From positions 1-64,000 of the forward strand of contig JAOARC010000036.1 of assembly GCA_025210745.1 (NCBI GenBank): a DNA stretch of 64,000 nucleotides. The letters run 5' to 3'. The DNA comes from Bacteriovoracaceae bacterium (GTDB lineage Bacteria > Bdellovibrionota > Bacteriovoracia > Bacteriovoracales > Bacteriovoracaceae). Under the pieces are notes generated by a model. The model had not been told where the DNA came from. It saw only the letters and a program-made list of their open reading frames with translations, and did not search any database. The translations under genes and the position numbers were made by a program. The first letter of the stretch is position 1. Every line of letters starts with the position of its first letter. Shown piece by piece: positions 26,096 to 35,455 of this stretch.

Positions 26096-27478
26096 ATGAA
26101 AGTATTAATGATTCTAGCAAGTATATTGCTTAGCATTGTATGTGAAGCTGATACCCCAAAGATTTTGGATAGTGATCCTGCTCTTTTTAAGGGGCAATCA
26201 AGAAGTACGATTAACTTCAAGTCTTTGGACTCAGATAGCTGGCTTAGTATTAAAGAGTGGATTAAAAGAAGGGAATTTAAAGATAGTAATCCTTTGTGGA
26301 AATATAATTTAAGACAAAACTCAACAATTGAAAAAATAGGTGTTGTGATAAAATGCGTTGGAGTTTGCTATTTGTATAAAGGAAAAATGCCTTCACGTAT
26401 TCATCAGGGAACAAAGGTTTATGAAGCAGATGAAATTGAAACCTTAGAGGATTCTTACCTTTGGATTGCTCTAGTAAATGGGGGACTTGTTAGAGTATCA
26501 GCAAAGAGCTCTGTTTCATTAAATGAATTTAATATTTCCACTGATAAAACTTTTACTTATTTAAGACTTAATAAAGGTCATATTTATTACCAAGCTAGAG
26601 TTAATGGAAACTTTAACTCATTAAATCTTCCCATGACGGATCAAATTTTCTATCCGTTAAATATCTTACAGGCCAATCGAGAGGTTTATGCCATGAAGAC
26701 GTATCGTTCCTTATCTAGACCTAAAAGAGCAATGTATGAAGCTTTATCTAATCATGGTTATTTAAAGCAATATGAGAGTTTAAATGAAAAAATAAAACAA
26801 AAAAGTTCAATTTTATCTGAATTAGAACACAAAGTACTTGTGAATACTCCGACTATATCAATGTATAGCTCAGATGCTCATTTTGATTTATTTCATGAGC
26901 CTGGGTTTGAATCTATTTTTAGAGTAACAGATAAGGTTTTTAACTTTAAGCCTGCATTGGTAAAGCTTCCAAAAATAGAAGTGATGATGAACTCAAATAA
27001 AATGCCTATTGAAGAGGTTTTAAATAAAGTATTTAAAGTAAGTAAAGATGGCAATAAGTATGAAGAGGTTGATTCTTCTTTATTTAACTTTAGCTTAATT
27101 CAAACGAAGAGAATACCAACAATTCATTTAGCAAGAGAGTTTATTTTAGAAAATGACTTTGCTTTTATGTTTGATAAAGAGGTTCTTGCAAAACCGCTTG
27201 CTCAAAAATTTGGATATAGAGTATGGAAGAAAAATGAAATGGTTCTACGTAAAGAAAAACTAACAAAGATGATTTATAAAAGGGAAAAAGATAATCTGAT
27301 TCTATCAAAAAGCTATCTTACAGGTTTAAAGTCAGAAGGATTGAATCAAAGCTACTATTATAAAGGAATGTTAGTTGATCTTGAAAAATCGAAAAATCTT
27401 AGATCGAAAAAGTCTTTGGAAAAACTTGCTTTTTCAGATTTAGAATATTTTATTTGGGTACAAAAAGATGAAAAATAA
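26096..27478 (+). CDS. Exported protein with FecR-like domain
   Basis: 460 residues. Signal peptide (MKVLMILASILLSIVCEA). Residues about 80-165 (GVCYLYKGKMPSRIHQGTKV, then LNKGHIYYQARVNG) look like a FecR domain, the beta-rich fold of periplasmic sensors and anchors; the other 300 residues are of unknown type. Its stop lies 11 bp inside maf, so the two are co-transcribed. FecR domains occur in signalling and in surface proteins; no anti-sigma partner is near. Confidence 0.55.
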   Translation: MKVLMILASILLSIVCEADTPKILDSDPALFKGQSRSTINFKSLDSDSWLSIKEWIKRREFKDSNPLWKYNLRQNSTIEKIGVVIKCVGVCYLYKGKMPSRIHQGTKVYEADEIETLEDSYLWIALVNGGLVRVSAKSSVSLNEFNISTDKTFTYLRLNKGHIYYQARVNGNFNSLNLPMTDQIFYPLNILQANREVYAMKTYRSLSRPKRAMYEALSNHGYLKQYESLNEKIKQKSSILSELEHKVLVNTPTISMYSSDAHFDLFHEPGFESIFRVTDKVFNFKPALVKLPKIEVMMNSNKMPIEEVLNKVFKVSKDGNKYEEVDSSLFNFSLIQTKRIPTIHLAREFILENDFAFMFDKEVLAKPLAQKFGYRVWKKNEMVLRKEKLTKMIYKREKDNLILSKSYLTGLKSEGLNQSYYYKGMLVDLEKSKNLRSKKSLEKLAFSDLEYFIWVQKDEK

Positions 27479-28031
27479 GTTTATATTGGCAAGCGCCTCT
27501 CCAAGAAGAAAAGAGCTATTATCCTATTTGGGAATTGAATTTGATATTGTTCCTTCTGGTATAGAAGAGGTTACAGACTATACAAAGCCTAGTGATATTG
27601 TTAAGGATCTGGCTTTCATAAAAGCAAAAGATATTTCTGATAAAACTAAAGATAAAGATACAGTTGTTATAGGAGCAGATACGATTGTTGAATTTGAAGG
27701 AAATATCTTAGGTAAGCCTAGTGATATAGAAGACGCTAGAAAAATATTGTTGAGCTTAAGCGGAAAAACTCATAATGTTTTAACTGGAGTTTGTATTATT
27801 TTAAATGGTAGAGTACATAAATTTTATGAGCAAACAAGGGTTACTTTTGATCATATATCGCAGGACATTCTTGAGATTTACTTAAATACAGGAGAGTCTT
27901 TAGATAAAGCAGGGGCTTATGGAATACAAGGAGCTGCTCTTCCTTTTATATCAAAAGTTGAAGGGTGTTACTCAAATGTTGTAGGACTTCCTTTAAATAA
28001 GCTTTATCACGAAATGAAAAATTTCTTATAG
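27468..28031 (+). CDS. maf: Maf-family nucleoside triphosphate pyrophosphatase
   Basis: 187 residues. LASASPRRKELLSYLGI (6-22) and VVIGADTIVEF (about 66-76), then the KPSD motif, are typical of Maf, which hydrolyses dTTP, UTP or modified nucleotides and affects septum formation. It overlaps the end of the FecR-like gene. The ribosome site is within that gene. Confidence 0.93.
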   Translation: MKNKFILASASPRRKELLSYLGIEFDIVPSGIEEVTDYTKPSDIVKDLAFIKAKDISDKTKDKDTVVIGADTIVEFEGNILGKPSDIEDARKILLSLSGKTHNVLTGVCIILNGRVHKFYEQTRVTFDHISQDILEIYLNTGESLDKAGAYGIQGAALPFISKVEGCYSNVVGLPLNKLYHEMKNFL

Positions 28032-28081
28032 ATATTTGTAAAATGCAACTTTTCCTCTATAGTCTCTAAATAATTAGACAA

Positions 28082-28246
28082 TTAATTTATCTTAGTTTTC
28101 TTTAAACCTGTTACTTTTAGTCTTTTAGGTTTAAAACTTTTTGTTCTACCTAGAGACTTTGATGGCCTAACGCTTAGAGATGGCATTTTTGGTAAAAAAG
28201 GTGTCGAAGTTGTAGTAGATTTAGATTCTTTTTGTGTTGTTTTCAT
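28082..28246 (-). CDS. Small basic Ser/Thr/Lys-rich protein (uncertain)
   Basis: 54 residues from ATG at 28246 (MKTTQKESKSTTTSTPFLPK...), a likelier start than the ATG at 28270, since GGGAA lies about 6 bases before it. It is rich in Ser, Thr, Pro and Lys, with SLSVRPSKSLGRTKSFKP, and lacks membrane or known motifs. Such composition might suit a nucleic-acid-binding or disordered protein; it may also be a chance frame. A 14-bp hairpin lies just upstream. Confidence 0.4.
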   Translation of the reverse strand: MKTTQKESKSTTTSTPFLPKMPSLSVRPSKSLGRTKSFKPKRLKVTGLKKTKIN

Positions 28247-28266
28247 AAAATTTCCCTGTTCTTTTG

Positions 28267-28297
28267 CCAAAGATCTTTTATGAAAAGACTTTTGGCC
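28267..28297 (-). promoter_or_regulatory. Hairpin in the leader of the small basic ORF
   Basis: Arms GCCAAA-GA-TCTTTT and AAAAGA-CT-TTTGGC with an ATG loop: 12 pairs around a small internal loop. No T run follows, so it is not a terminator. It might affect translation of the small gene. Confidence 0.4.
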
Positions 28298-28519
28298 TTA
28301 AAGTTGATGATGTTTAATCAATCAAATCTCCTTAGTTGCCTGTTATTAGCCTATATAATAATCGGTAAAAATTAAACCTTTCTTAAGTAGGAATATAAAT
28401 ATTATATCATAAAAATTTATTTAATGCGATGAGGCATGAGTTTTCCCTTAAATTTGTCAATTCCTAGAGCTTATAGGTAAAATATTGATGTAATTTCAAA
28501 TATTTATTAAGGTTTATAT

Positions 28520-29476
28520 ATGCAAAATATACTGATTTTATCTGTAGTAATACTGTTAGTTGGTTGTTCAACAATTGAAAAGAGGATTGAGCAAAAGGCC
28601 ATTGATAAGATGACTACCATGCTAGATAAAAGTAGCTTGTCTTTAACTCGAGAGTCTGATTGGGATTATTTTAAAGAAAGTTCACTTGGAAACCTTAAAT
28701 TATTAGAAACTTTGTATTCAATCCAGCCTAATAATAAAAGACTTTTAAAGCTTTTAATTAAGGGACATGGTGGATATGCCTTAGGAGTTTTCGATACTCT
28801 TGCCTTGGAAGATAAGATTAAAGAAGAAGATTTTTCTTGGTGGAGACAAAGAGCTATTAGTCACTACACTAGAGCGGTTGACTATGGAATTAAGTACCTT
28901 GCTCTTCATGATGTGAAATTTGAAGATTTGAAAAGCAAGAAAATTGAAGAAGAAATAAAGAAGTTTGATAAAGAAAATGTGACGGCATTATTTTATTTTG
29001 CACAGGCTTGGGGACAGATTATTAACTACAGAAGAACTGACCTTAAGCTTATTGGTGAAATTGGTTATGTAGAATATATTCTTAATTGGGCATGTAAGAC
29101 TGATCCATTTTTTGAGTCTGGATTATGTGATATGTATAAAGCTGTTTTTGAAGCCCAAAGACCAAGAGTTATGGGAGGAGATCCCAAATTAGCAAAAGAG
29201 CTTTTTAAAATTGCAATTAAAAGACATCCAAAAAATTTATTATTACGAGTTAATATGATTGAATATTTGTTAATCCCGACATCAGATCTTGCTGAGTTTA
29301 TTAAGCAAAAAGAGTTTCTAAATAGGGAGTTTTGGAGATGGTCGGGAACAAAGGATTACTCTAGAAGAGTTAATATAGAATCAGATTATACGGCATTTGA
29401 TCCTCAAAATTTATTTAATGCGATTGCAAAGAAAAGATTTTGGACAATTAAGAAATACGAAAAAGATTTATTTTAA
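28520..29476 (+). CDS. TatT-family lipoprotein (TPR partner of a TRAP transporter)
   Basis: 318 residues. Lipoprotein signal (MQNILILSVVILLVGC, Cys16), then helical repeats in TPR style (LLETLYSIQPNNKRLLKLLIKGHGGYALG; SHYTRAVDYGIKYL; LAKELFKIAIKRHPKN). It fits the TatT component family, first described in Treponema pallidum (Tp0956), where a trimer of this TPR protein binds the substrate protein TatP and may guide ligand. The dctP gene follows after 12 bp, as in the TPAT systems. It sits in the periplasm, anchored by lipid. Confidence 0.8.
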   Translation: MQNILILSVVILLVGCSTIEKRIEQKAIDKMTTMLDKSSLSLTRESDWDYFKESSLGNLKLLETLYSIQPNNKRLLKLLIKGHGGYALGVFDTLALEDKIKEEDFSWWRQRAISHYTRAVDYGIKYLALHDVKFEDLKSKKIEEEIKKFDKENVTALFYFAQAWGQIINYRRTDLKLIGEIGYVEYILNWACKTDPFFESGLCDMYKAVFEAQRPRVMGGDPKLAKELFKIAIKRHPKNLLLRVNMIEYLLIPTSDLAEFIKQKEFLNREFWRWSGTKDYSRRVNIESDYTAFDPQNLFNAIAKKRFWTIKKYEKDLF

Positions 29477-29488
29477 TAGGAAATATAT

Positions 29489-30442
29489 ATGAAGTTAATT
29501 TTATTGCTACTTTGTTTTAACGTTTATGCATTAACATTTAAAATTGGAGCGATCGCTCCTGATGGAACGAATTGGGCTAAGACTTTGAAAAAGATGTCTA
29601 AGGAAATAAAAAAAGCAACAGATGGTAAAGTAAAATTTAAGTTTTATTATGGAGGAGTTGCTGGAGATGAATCTGATGTTGTAAGAAAGATCAGAGTTTC
29701 TCAGTTTCATGGAGGAGTTTTTACGGGAAAGACTTTAGGAGATATTGTTCCTGATATTAGAGTAATTGAACTTCCCTTTAATTTTTATCATAGCAGACAA
29801 AAGGGTTTAAAAGCATTAAAAGAATTTACTCCTGATTTTAATCAAAAACTCAAGAATAAGGGATTTATTAACTTAGGTTTCTATGAAATAGGTCAGGTTT
29901 ATGTCGTATCGACAAAAAAAGTTAAAAATATTAATGAGATGAGAGGAATTAAAATGTGGTCTTGGCAAGGCGATAGCTTAGTGAAGGCGATGATTGATTC
30001 TCTAGGACTTATTTCAGTTCCTCTTTCTTTACCAGATGTACTTAGCTCATTATCAACAGGAATAATTGATTCGGCTTATGCACCCCCCTTGGGGATTTTA
30101 GGTTTGCAGTGGCATAACCAAGTAAAATATTTAATTAATTTTCCAACAGCATTTTCAATTGGTGCTTTATTGGTAAGCCAAAAAAGATGGGATAAGTTAT
30201 CTGATGTTGATAAAAATAAAATTATGAGCATTAGTAAAAAATATGTGGATCTTGCTAATAAATATGCTGTTCAAGATAATTTAGATGGTATTGAAGTCTT
30301 AAAAAAGAAGGGAATAGAATTTGTTGATTTTTCAAAAAAGGATATTGCGAAGGCTGAAACGATAAGAGAAAAAGTGATTGAAAGGTTAAAGGGAAAAGTT
30401 ATTAAAAAAGAAACAATTGAAAAGTTAAATAAGTTAAGATGA
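29489..30442 (+). CDS. dctP: TRAP transporter substrate-binding protein (DctP/TatP family)
   Basis: 317 residues. Signal peptide (MKLILLLLCFNVYA), then the TRAP solute-binding fold: FKIGAIAPDGTNWAKTL, IRVSQFHGGVFTG, the MRGIKMWSW segment with Arg for ligand carboxylate, and VPLSLPDVLSSLSTGIIDSAYAPP. It binds a carboxylate-type ligand in the periplasm and gives it to DctQM; ligand unknown. Its TGA stop overlaps the dctQ start as ATGA. Confidence 0.9.
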   Translation: MKLILLLLCFNVYALTFKIGAIAPDGTNWAKTLKKMSKEIKKATDGKVKFKFYYGGVAGDESDVVRKIRVSQFHGGVFTGKTLGDIVPDIRVIELPFNFYHSRQKGLKALKEFTPDFNQKLKNKGFINLGFYEIGQVYVVSTKKVKNINEMRGIKMWSWQGDSLVKAMIDSLGLISVPLSLPDVLSSLSTGIIDSAYAPPLGILGLQWHNQVKYLINFPTAFSIGALLVSQKRWDKLSDVDKNKIMSISKKYVDLANKYAVQDNLDGIEVLKKKGIEFVDFSKKDIAKAETIREKVIERLKGKVIKKETIEKLNKLR

Positions 30443-30918
30443 TAAAAAAAACAGTTTATATATTTGATAGAATCATAGAGTTAATACTTGTTACCTGTGT
30501 TACAGGAATTATTGTCTTTTCAATGTTAAATATTATACTTCGTTGGTTTCATTATTCATTTTCTTGGATAGATCCTCTTGTAAGACACCTTGTTTTTTTT
30601 AGTGCTTTTTTGGGAGCAGTTCTTGCAACGGCAGCTGATAGACATATTAAAGTGGATATTTTACAAAGATCGATCAATAAAAATCTTTCTGTAAGGAAGT
30701 TCGTCACAGTTTTAAATTTTGTTATTATCACAAGTGTTCTAACTGTTTTGAGTTATGCATCTATAAACTTTGTACGATCAGAATTTATTTACGGAAAAGA
30801 AGAGTTTTTAGGGATTCATAGCTCTGTTCTCACCGGAATCATTCCTTTAGGTTTTTGTCTTATGACGATAAGATATTTATTAGGTTTTTTTTCAAGGCAG
30901 GATAAATGCAGTCTTTAG
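30439..30918 (+). CDS. dctQ: TRAP transporter small membrane subunit DctQ
   Basis: 159 residues with four membrane helices (about 12-33, 45-65, 88-108, 128-148), as in DctQ. The ILRWFHYSFSWIDPLVRHLVFFSAFLGAV segment is typical. It pairs with DctM in the inner membrane. Overlaps dctP by 4 bp and dctM by 13 bp. Confidence 0.88.
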   Translation: MIKKTVYIFDRIIELILVTCVTGIIVFSMLNIILRWFHYSFSWIDPLVRHLVFFSAFLGAVLATAADRHIKVDILQRSINKNLSVRKFVTVLNFVIITSVLTVLSYASINFVRSEFIYGKEEFLGIHSSVLTGIIPLGFCLMTIRYLLGFFSRQDKCSL

Positions 30919-32168
30919 GTATCTTAACTCTTTTAACGTCAGCTCTTGCAGGGATACCGCTATTTATAATCTTGGGTGGAATTTCAATCATTTTATTTTA
31001 TGGTGTACAAATAGATTTAAGTGCTATTGCTATTGAAATGTATAGACTTGCAGGTTCTCCAACTCTAATTTCTATACCATTGTTTACTGTTTCTGGTTTT
31101 ATGTTAGCTGAATCTAAAGCTCCTAGTCGAATTCTTAATGTTGTTACTTGTATGTTTGGTTGGATACCTGGTGGAGTTGCAATCGTCTCATTAGTCGTTT
31201 GTGCATTTTTTACAGCTTTTACAGGTGCTAGTGGAGTGACGATTATAGCTCTAGGTGGATTGATATATCCTATGTTAGTGAATAATAATTATTCTCAAAA
31301 ATTTAGTTTAGGACTTATTACTTCATCTGGATCTTTAGGGCTATTGTTTCCTCCAAGCTTACCATTAGTTTTGTACGGTATTATAGCGAAGGTTGATATT
31401 GAAAAGCTATTTTTAGCTGGTATTATTCCAGGTTTTGTTTTAATAATATTTTTATCTGTTTACTCTGTGTTTTCTCAAAAAAAAGTGGAAACAAAAAAAT
31501 ACATCTTTTCTCTTAAGGCATTATTCCAAGCAATAAAGGTTGCTAAATATGAAATACCTCTTCCTCTTATTGTATTTGGAGGAATTTTTGGAGGTTTCAT
31601 TACTGTAACGGAAGCTTCGGCTATCACGGCCTTATACGTATTTATAACAACAATATTTATACATAAAGATCTTTCTTTGAGAACAGATTTAGTAAGAATA
31701 ACTCGTGAATCAATGATTCTTGTCGGTGCAATTATTTTAATTTTATCTTGTGCTTTAGGATTAACAAACTATCTTGTCGATGAAGAAATCCCAATGCAAG
31801 TTGTTGAGTTGATGAGCCGATATATTGATAATAAGTATGAATTTTTATTTTATTTAAATATCTTTTTATTAATAGTTGGAAGTTTGATGGATATCTTTAG
31901 TGCTATTGTTATAATTGTTCCAATTATTTTACCAATAGCAACTCAATTTGATATTGATCCAATTCATCTTGCAATTATTTTTCTGACTAATTTAGAAATT
32001 GGTTATATAACACCTCCTGTAGGAATGAATTTGTTTATAAGCAGTTTTAGGTTTCAAAAGAGCATTTTTTATTTATATAGGAGCTCGCTTCCATTCTTAT
32101 TTATTATGCTTGTTGCTTTAGGTGTTATTACTTACTTTCCTTTCTTGTCATTATTATGGTTCGAATAG
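30906..32168 (+). CDS. dctM: TRAP transporter large permease subunit DctM
   Basis: 420 residues, normal length, with about 12 hydrophobic helices. ALAGIPLFIILGG, PLFTVSGFMLAES, FTGASGVTIIALGGLIYPMLV and ITPPVGMNLF are family motifs. It is the ion-coupled (usually Na+) permease in the inner membrane. The next gene starts inside its last codons. Confidence 0.93.
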   Translation: MQSLGILTLLTSALAGIPLFIILGGISIILFYGVQIDLSAIAIEMYRLAGSPTLISIPLFTVSGFMLAESKAPSRILNVVTCMFGWIPGGVAIVSLVVCAFFTAFTGASGVTIIALGGLIYPMLVNNNYSQKFSLGLITSSGSLGLLFPPSLPLVLYGIIAKVDIEKLFLAGIIPGFVLIIFLSVYSVFSQKKVETKKYIFSLKALFQAIKVAKYEIPLPLIVFGGIFGGFITVTEASAITALYVFITTIFIHKDLSLRTDLVRITRESMILVGAIILILSCALGLTNYLVDEEIPMQVVELMSRYIDNKYEFLFYLNIFLLIVGSLMDIFSAIVIIVPIILPIATQFDIDPIHLAIIFLTNLEIGYITPPVGMNLFISSFRFQKSIFYLYRSSLPFLFIMLVALGVITYFPFLSLLWFE

Positions 32169-33666
32169 TTTTTTTACTTACCTTTATTTTTTCTTTGAAT
32201 GGGGATTGTGCTCGTATTACAAGTTTATATTTGGGGCAAAAAGATGGTGGATTGTTTTATGGAACAACAGATCCTCTTTTGAGACAAATTGGTATTGGAA
32301 ATGAGCAAGATTATATTGAACAATATAATCATAAGCATTTTATTGATCAATTTATTTCTCTACCTATTGGGCAATTAGAGCAAAGTATAACGAAGAATTT
32401 AAGGAATCTTGATTATTGTTCAAATGAAACACTTGCATTATTAAATGAGTTTTTTCGTTATTCACATCGTCTAATAGCACTTAGTTATCTTTATGAATCT
32501 ATAAAAAAATAGATTTAACTTATAGAAAGCTACAAATAGATGGATGTTTTTCAACATTCAAAAAAAATGTAAAAAAGTGTACTCCAAAATCATTAGATAT
32601 GATGATTTTTAAAGCGAATCTTGTTAAATATATGAGCTACGATAGTAAAGCGCTTATAAAATCGACATTTTCGCTCAAAGACTTTAAGAGACGTTGGGAA
32701 TCAAATAAGGCTCAAAAAAAATACTTTAATTTACTGTCTTATTTGTCTTTAGAAAAAAGTAAGAACGAATTACGATTATTGTGTTCTAAACAAATCAATC
32801 TTTTTAGATATATATGTTCAGAAGAAGATTCTTTATATGGAATGAGTTATATTCCCGAAACTTATGATCTTATTGCTAGGTCAAATCTTTTAAATGTATT
32901 TAGACAAAGAGCAGATGGTCTTAGTTGTCTTAGGAAGTTTCGAAGGATTTATGAGTATAGAGAAAAAACAAATTTAGATTTAAAAAGAATTTTTGAATAT
33001 CTTTTTGAAAAGAAAAAGTATGAAGTGAACTCTAGAGAGGGAGAAGTCTTTTCTTTAGGAGCACTGAAAGAATTTCTTAATAAGGGAATTACAGGTCTTT
33101 ATGAAAAGAAAAAAACAACGAAAAAGGTTGTTGTTGAGGCAATAAAAAAGACACCTATCATTGTAAAAAAACTATCTGGCAATGATGTAAAACAGATTAT
33201 AAAAAAGAGAACAAAAAAGTTAAGCAGAAATAAAAAACAGAAAAAAAATATGATCAGAATAAAGCGAACAAGTGCTTTTGAAGATGCTTTTATTTCTTTA
33301 AAAAGATCTGGGCAAAAAAATATTATGATCAATATGGATAAATTTAAATATGACTTGCTTTTTACTTTAAAGTTGAAAAGAGTTTTAGATGAAGTTTTAA
33401 AACCATATTTAAAAAGATCTTCTTTAATGAGAATGAAAAACGATGATAAGCTTGGAACGAAAGATGGCCCAGTACCATTAACTTTTTTAAAGTATATGAT
33501 TGAAACAGCAAAACATAAAGAGCTTTATAGTTTGATTCATCTCATTGGTGAGAAGTTTATTGTTGTTGATGATCTAAATAGAAAAAAAAGAGTCCACAAC
33601 TATATGATATCTTTAATAAACTCTAAAAAAACAAATTTTAAGTGGCAAATACAACTTTGGCGTTAG
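32156..33666 (+). CDS. Exported protein, unknown, split by -1 frameshift at A7
   Basis: The frame from ATG 32156 codes 118 residues with a signal peptide (MVRIVFLLTFIFSLNGDC) and stops at TAG 32510-32512. The -1 frame is open from there to 33666: a shift at the A_AAA_AAA heptamer (32503-32509) gives one protein of 503 residues, and the joined part between the stop and the next ATG (32599) reads as ordinary protein (IDLTYRKLQIDGCFSTFK...). So this is one gene: programmed frameshift, recent mutation or sequence error. The C-terminal 355 residues have a Lys-rich basic stretch (KKRTKKLSRNKKQKKN). Function unknown. It starts within dctM, so it belongs to the TRAP operon. Confidence 0.65.
32503..32509 (+). 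promoter_or_regulatory. Slippery heptamer A AAA AAA before a stop codon
   Basis: In the zero frame the codons are ATA AAA AAA TAG. The heptamer has the X_XXY_YYZ form used for -1 frameshifting in bacteria (dnaX, insertion sequences), and the stop comes right after. No strong stem-loop could be seen just downstream. Confidence 0.45.
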
Positions 33667-33675
33667 CTAAGAGAG

Positions 33676-35151
33676 TTAATCGGCTGGAAGAAGGCTTATT
33701 TGTCCATGTTGTAAGCTTCCCATGACAATATCAAGTTTTCCGTCTGAATTAATATCTGCAATATGCCCAACTCCCGCAAAGTAAGCATTGTCATGAACGT
33801 GACTAGAATAAACTCTGGAAGGACTATTAAAAGAACCATCATCATTTCCTGTTAAATACCAAGCGGCATGTCTATCTCCACCGCCAGATTGAAAGTCCCT
33901 GTTTCGCATTGGAGCAATCATATCGACATTGTTATCACCATTTAGATCGGCACATACTAGAGAGTATAAAGATGGTCTGTTATGCACAAAGTTTCCTCCT
34001 AATAATTGATATGTTTGAGTGAGCGTTTGATCAAGATTATTAATTGAGGCCGTTAAGCCGTAATACCAATGATGTTGGATTAGATCATTGTATCCATCAT
34101 GATTTATATCTTTCATGCAGGAGTCTCCACCTCCAGGGCCAGAGGCAAAACCAACATTAAAAGAATCGCTAAAACTACCTTGTCCATCGCTAAGAGCAAT
34201 ATATCTAGTTGAAGAATGAAGAACAATATCTAGTAATCCATCACTATTATAATCTCCAACAGAAAGATTTTTGTAAGCATCATCAATATTGGATATTTCA
34301 TACTTACTTATACTTAATGCCCCATCACTTTCAGATAAAACAGGATATATCTCTTTTCCACTACTATTTGCTGTTACGACAAAGTCAATATATTTATCAT
34401 TATTAAGAAATATTGGTTTTATATAATAAGCATTAACTGTTCCTGTGTTTGGAGTAGGTAGGTCAAAGCAACTTAAGCTAGAAAAATTACCAGCTCCATC
34501 ATTAAGATAGCGACATACCTGATTACTTGCTACACGGTTGGTATATACAATATCAAGATCTCCATCAGCTTCAAGATCAACCACACTTAATTTCATAATT
34601 GTTGGGCTGGATAAAGACTGTTCAAAGTTGAATGTTCCATCTCCAGCTCCACTATATAGTCTAATACTTGGAGAAGAGTTATTAGCTGCAATAATATCGA
34701 GATGTCCATCACCGTTAAAGTCTCCTGTGTAGACATCAGATGCTCTACTTCCATTGTCAAAAGATGTTGAGTTTACAGCACTAAATCCACTTGAGCCTAA
34801 TCCCACATTTATATCAAACCAAATAACGGAGCCAATAGCATCTTCAATTCTAATTCGGTATAAATCGGCTTTATTAGGGGCTTGAATGGTAGGAATTTGA
34901 GTGTTAACGATTTCTTCTTTTGCTTTTAAGAAGCTGAGCTCATAATAAGTTGATATTTTATAAGGAGGGTTTCCAAATTTAAAGTCTAACGTAAATATTT
35001 GCCCAGGTGATACAGTTTTGAATAAGTTCGTGGGAACCATTGCTGGATATATAGTTCCACTTTGAGTTTCTCTATTTTTAAACTCAAGACCTTGTTCTTT
35101 ACATCCCAAAAGTAATAAGAAAAATATATTTATAATAATTTTTACTTTCAT
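33676..35151 (-). CDS. Lipoprotein with FG-GAP/VCBS beta-propeller repeats
   Basis: 491 residues. Lipobox at LLLLGC (Cys17). From residue about 140 on there are at least six calcium-type FG-GAP repeats with the D-x-[ND]-x-D-G-x-x-D core: DFNGDGHLDI, DLEADGDLDI, DYNSDGLLDI, DINHDGYNDL, DLNGDNNVDM, DINSDGKLDI. They should fold as a seven-bladed propeller of the integrin type. The N-terminal 120 residues look like an Ig-like adhesin domain. It is likely a surface or outer-membrane lipoprotein for attachment; the ligand is unknown. Divergent from the next large lipoprotein. Confidence 0.78.
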   Translation of the reverse strand: MKVKIIINIFFLLLLGCKEQGLEFKNRETQSGTIYPAMVPTNLFKTVSPGQIFTLDFKFGNPPYKISTYYELSFLKAKEEIVNTQIPTIQAPNKADLYRIRIEDAIGSVIWFDINVGLGSSGFSAVNSTSFDNGSRASDVYTGDFNGDGHLDIIAANNSSPSIRLYSGAGDGTFNFEQSLSSPTIMKLSVVDLEADGDLDIVYTNRVASNQVCRYLNDGAGNFSSLSCFDLPTPNTGTVNAYYIKPIFLNNDKYIDFVVTANSSGKEIYPVLSESDGALSISKYEISNIDDAYKNLSVGDYNSDGLLDIVLHSSTRYIALSDGQGSFSDSFNVGFASGPGGGDSCMKDINHDGYNDLIQHHWYYGLTASINNLDQTLTQTYQLLGGNFVHNRPSLYSLVCADLNGDNNVDMIAPMRNRDFQSGGGDRHAAWYLTGNDDGSFNSPSRVYSSHVHDNAYFAGVGHIADINSDGKLDIVMGSLQHGQISLLPAD

Positions 35152-35455
35152 AGTTTATATTATCATATCATTTTTGTCGGGCATCAGGTGAAAGTGTAAA
35201 AACTAATAAATATCAAATTGTTAGGTCTATTTTTTTTGTTGTTTAAATATAGAAAATCACTTTTAGTGCCAAAAATAAATGCTTATAGGTTTAAGCAGAT
35301 AAAAAGTGCATTAGTTTTTTGGCATGAAGATGTATTAATAGTTTTTTTCTAAGTTATCGATATTATTCCTTATTTAGTTTTTTTTTACTATGAAGTATAG
35401 ATGAAAGCCGATAATAATTTTGTAGTTCAAATTAAATGATCTAGGAGAAAAGAGA
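35152..35455. other. Intergenic region between divergent lipoprotein genes
   Basis: 304 bp, very AT-rich. It must hold both promoters. I see no convincing -35/-10 pair, tRNA, terminator or open frame. A TTGGCATG at 35339-35346 resembles the -24 half of a sigma-54 site but lacks the GC at -12. Confidence 0.4.

Noticed and set aside
35335-35360. TTGGCATGAAGATGTAT as a second sigma-54 promoter
   Set aside because: The -24 half fits, but there is no GC at -12.
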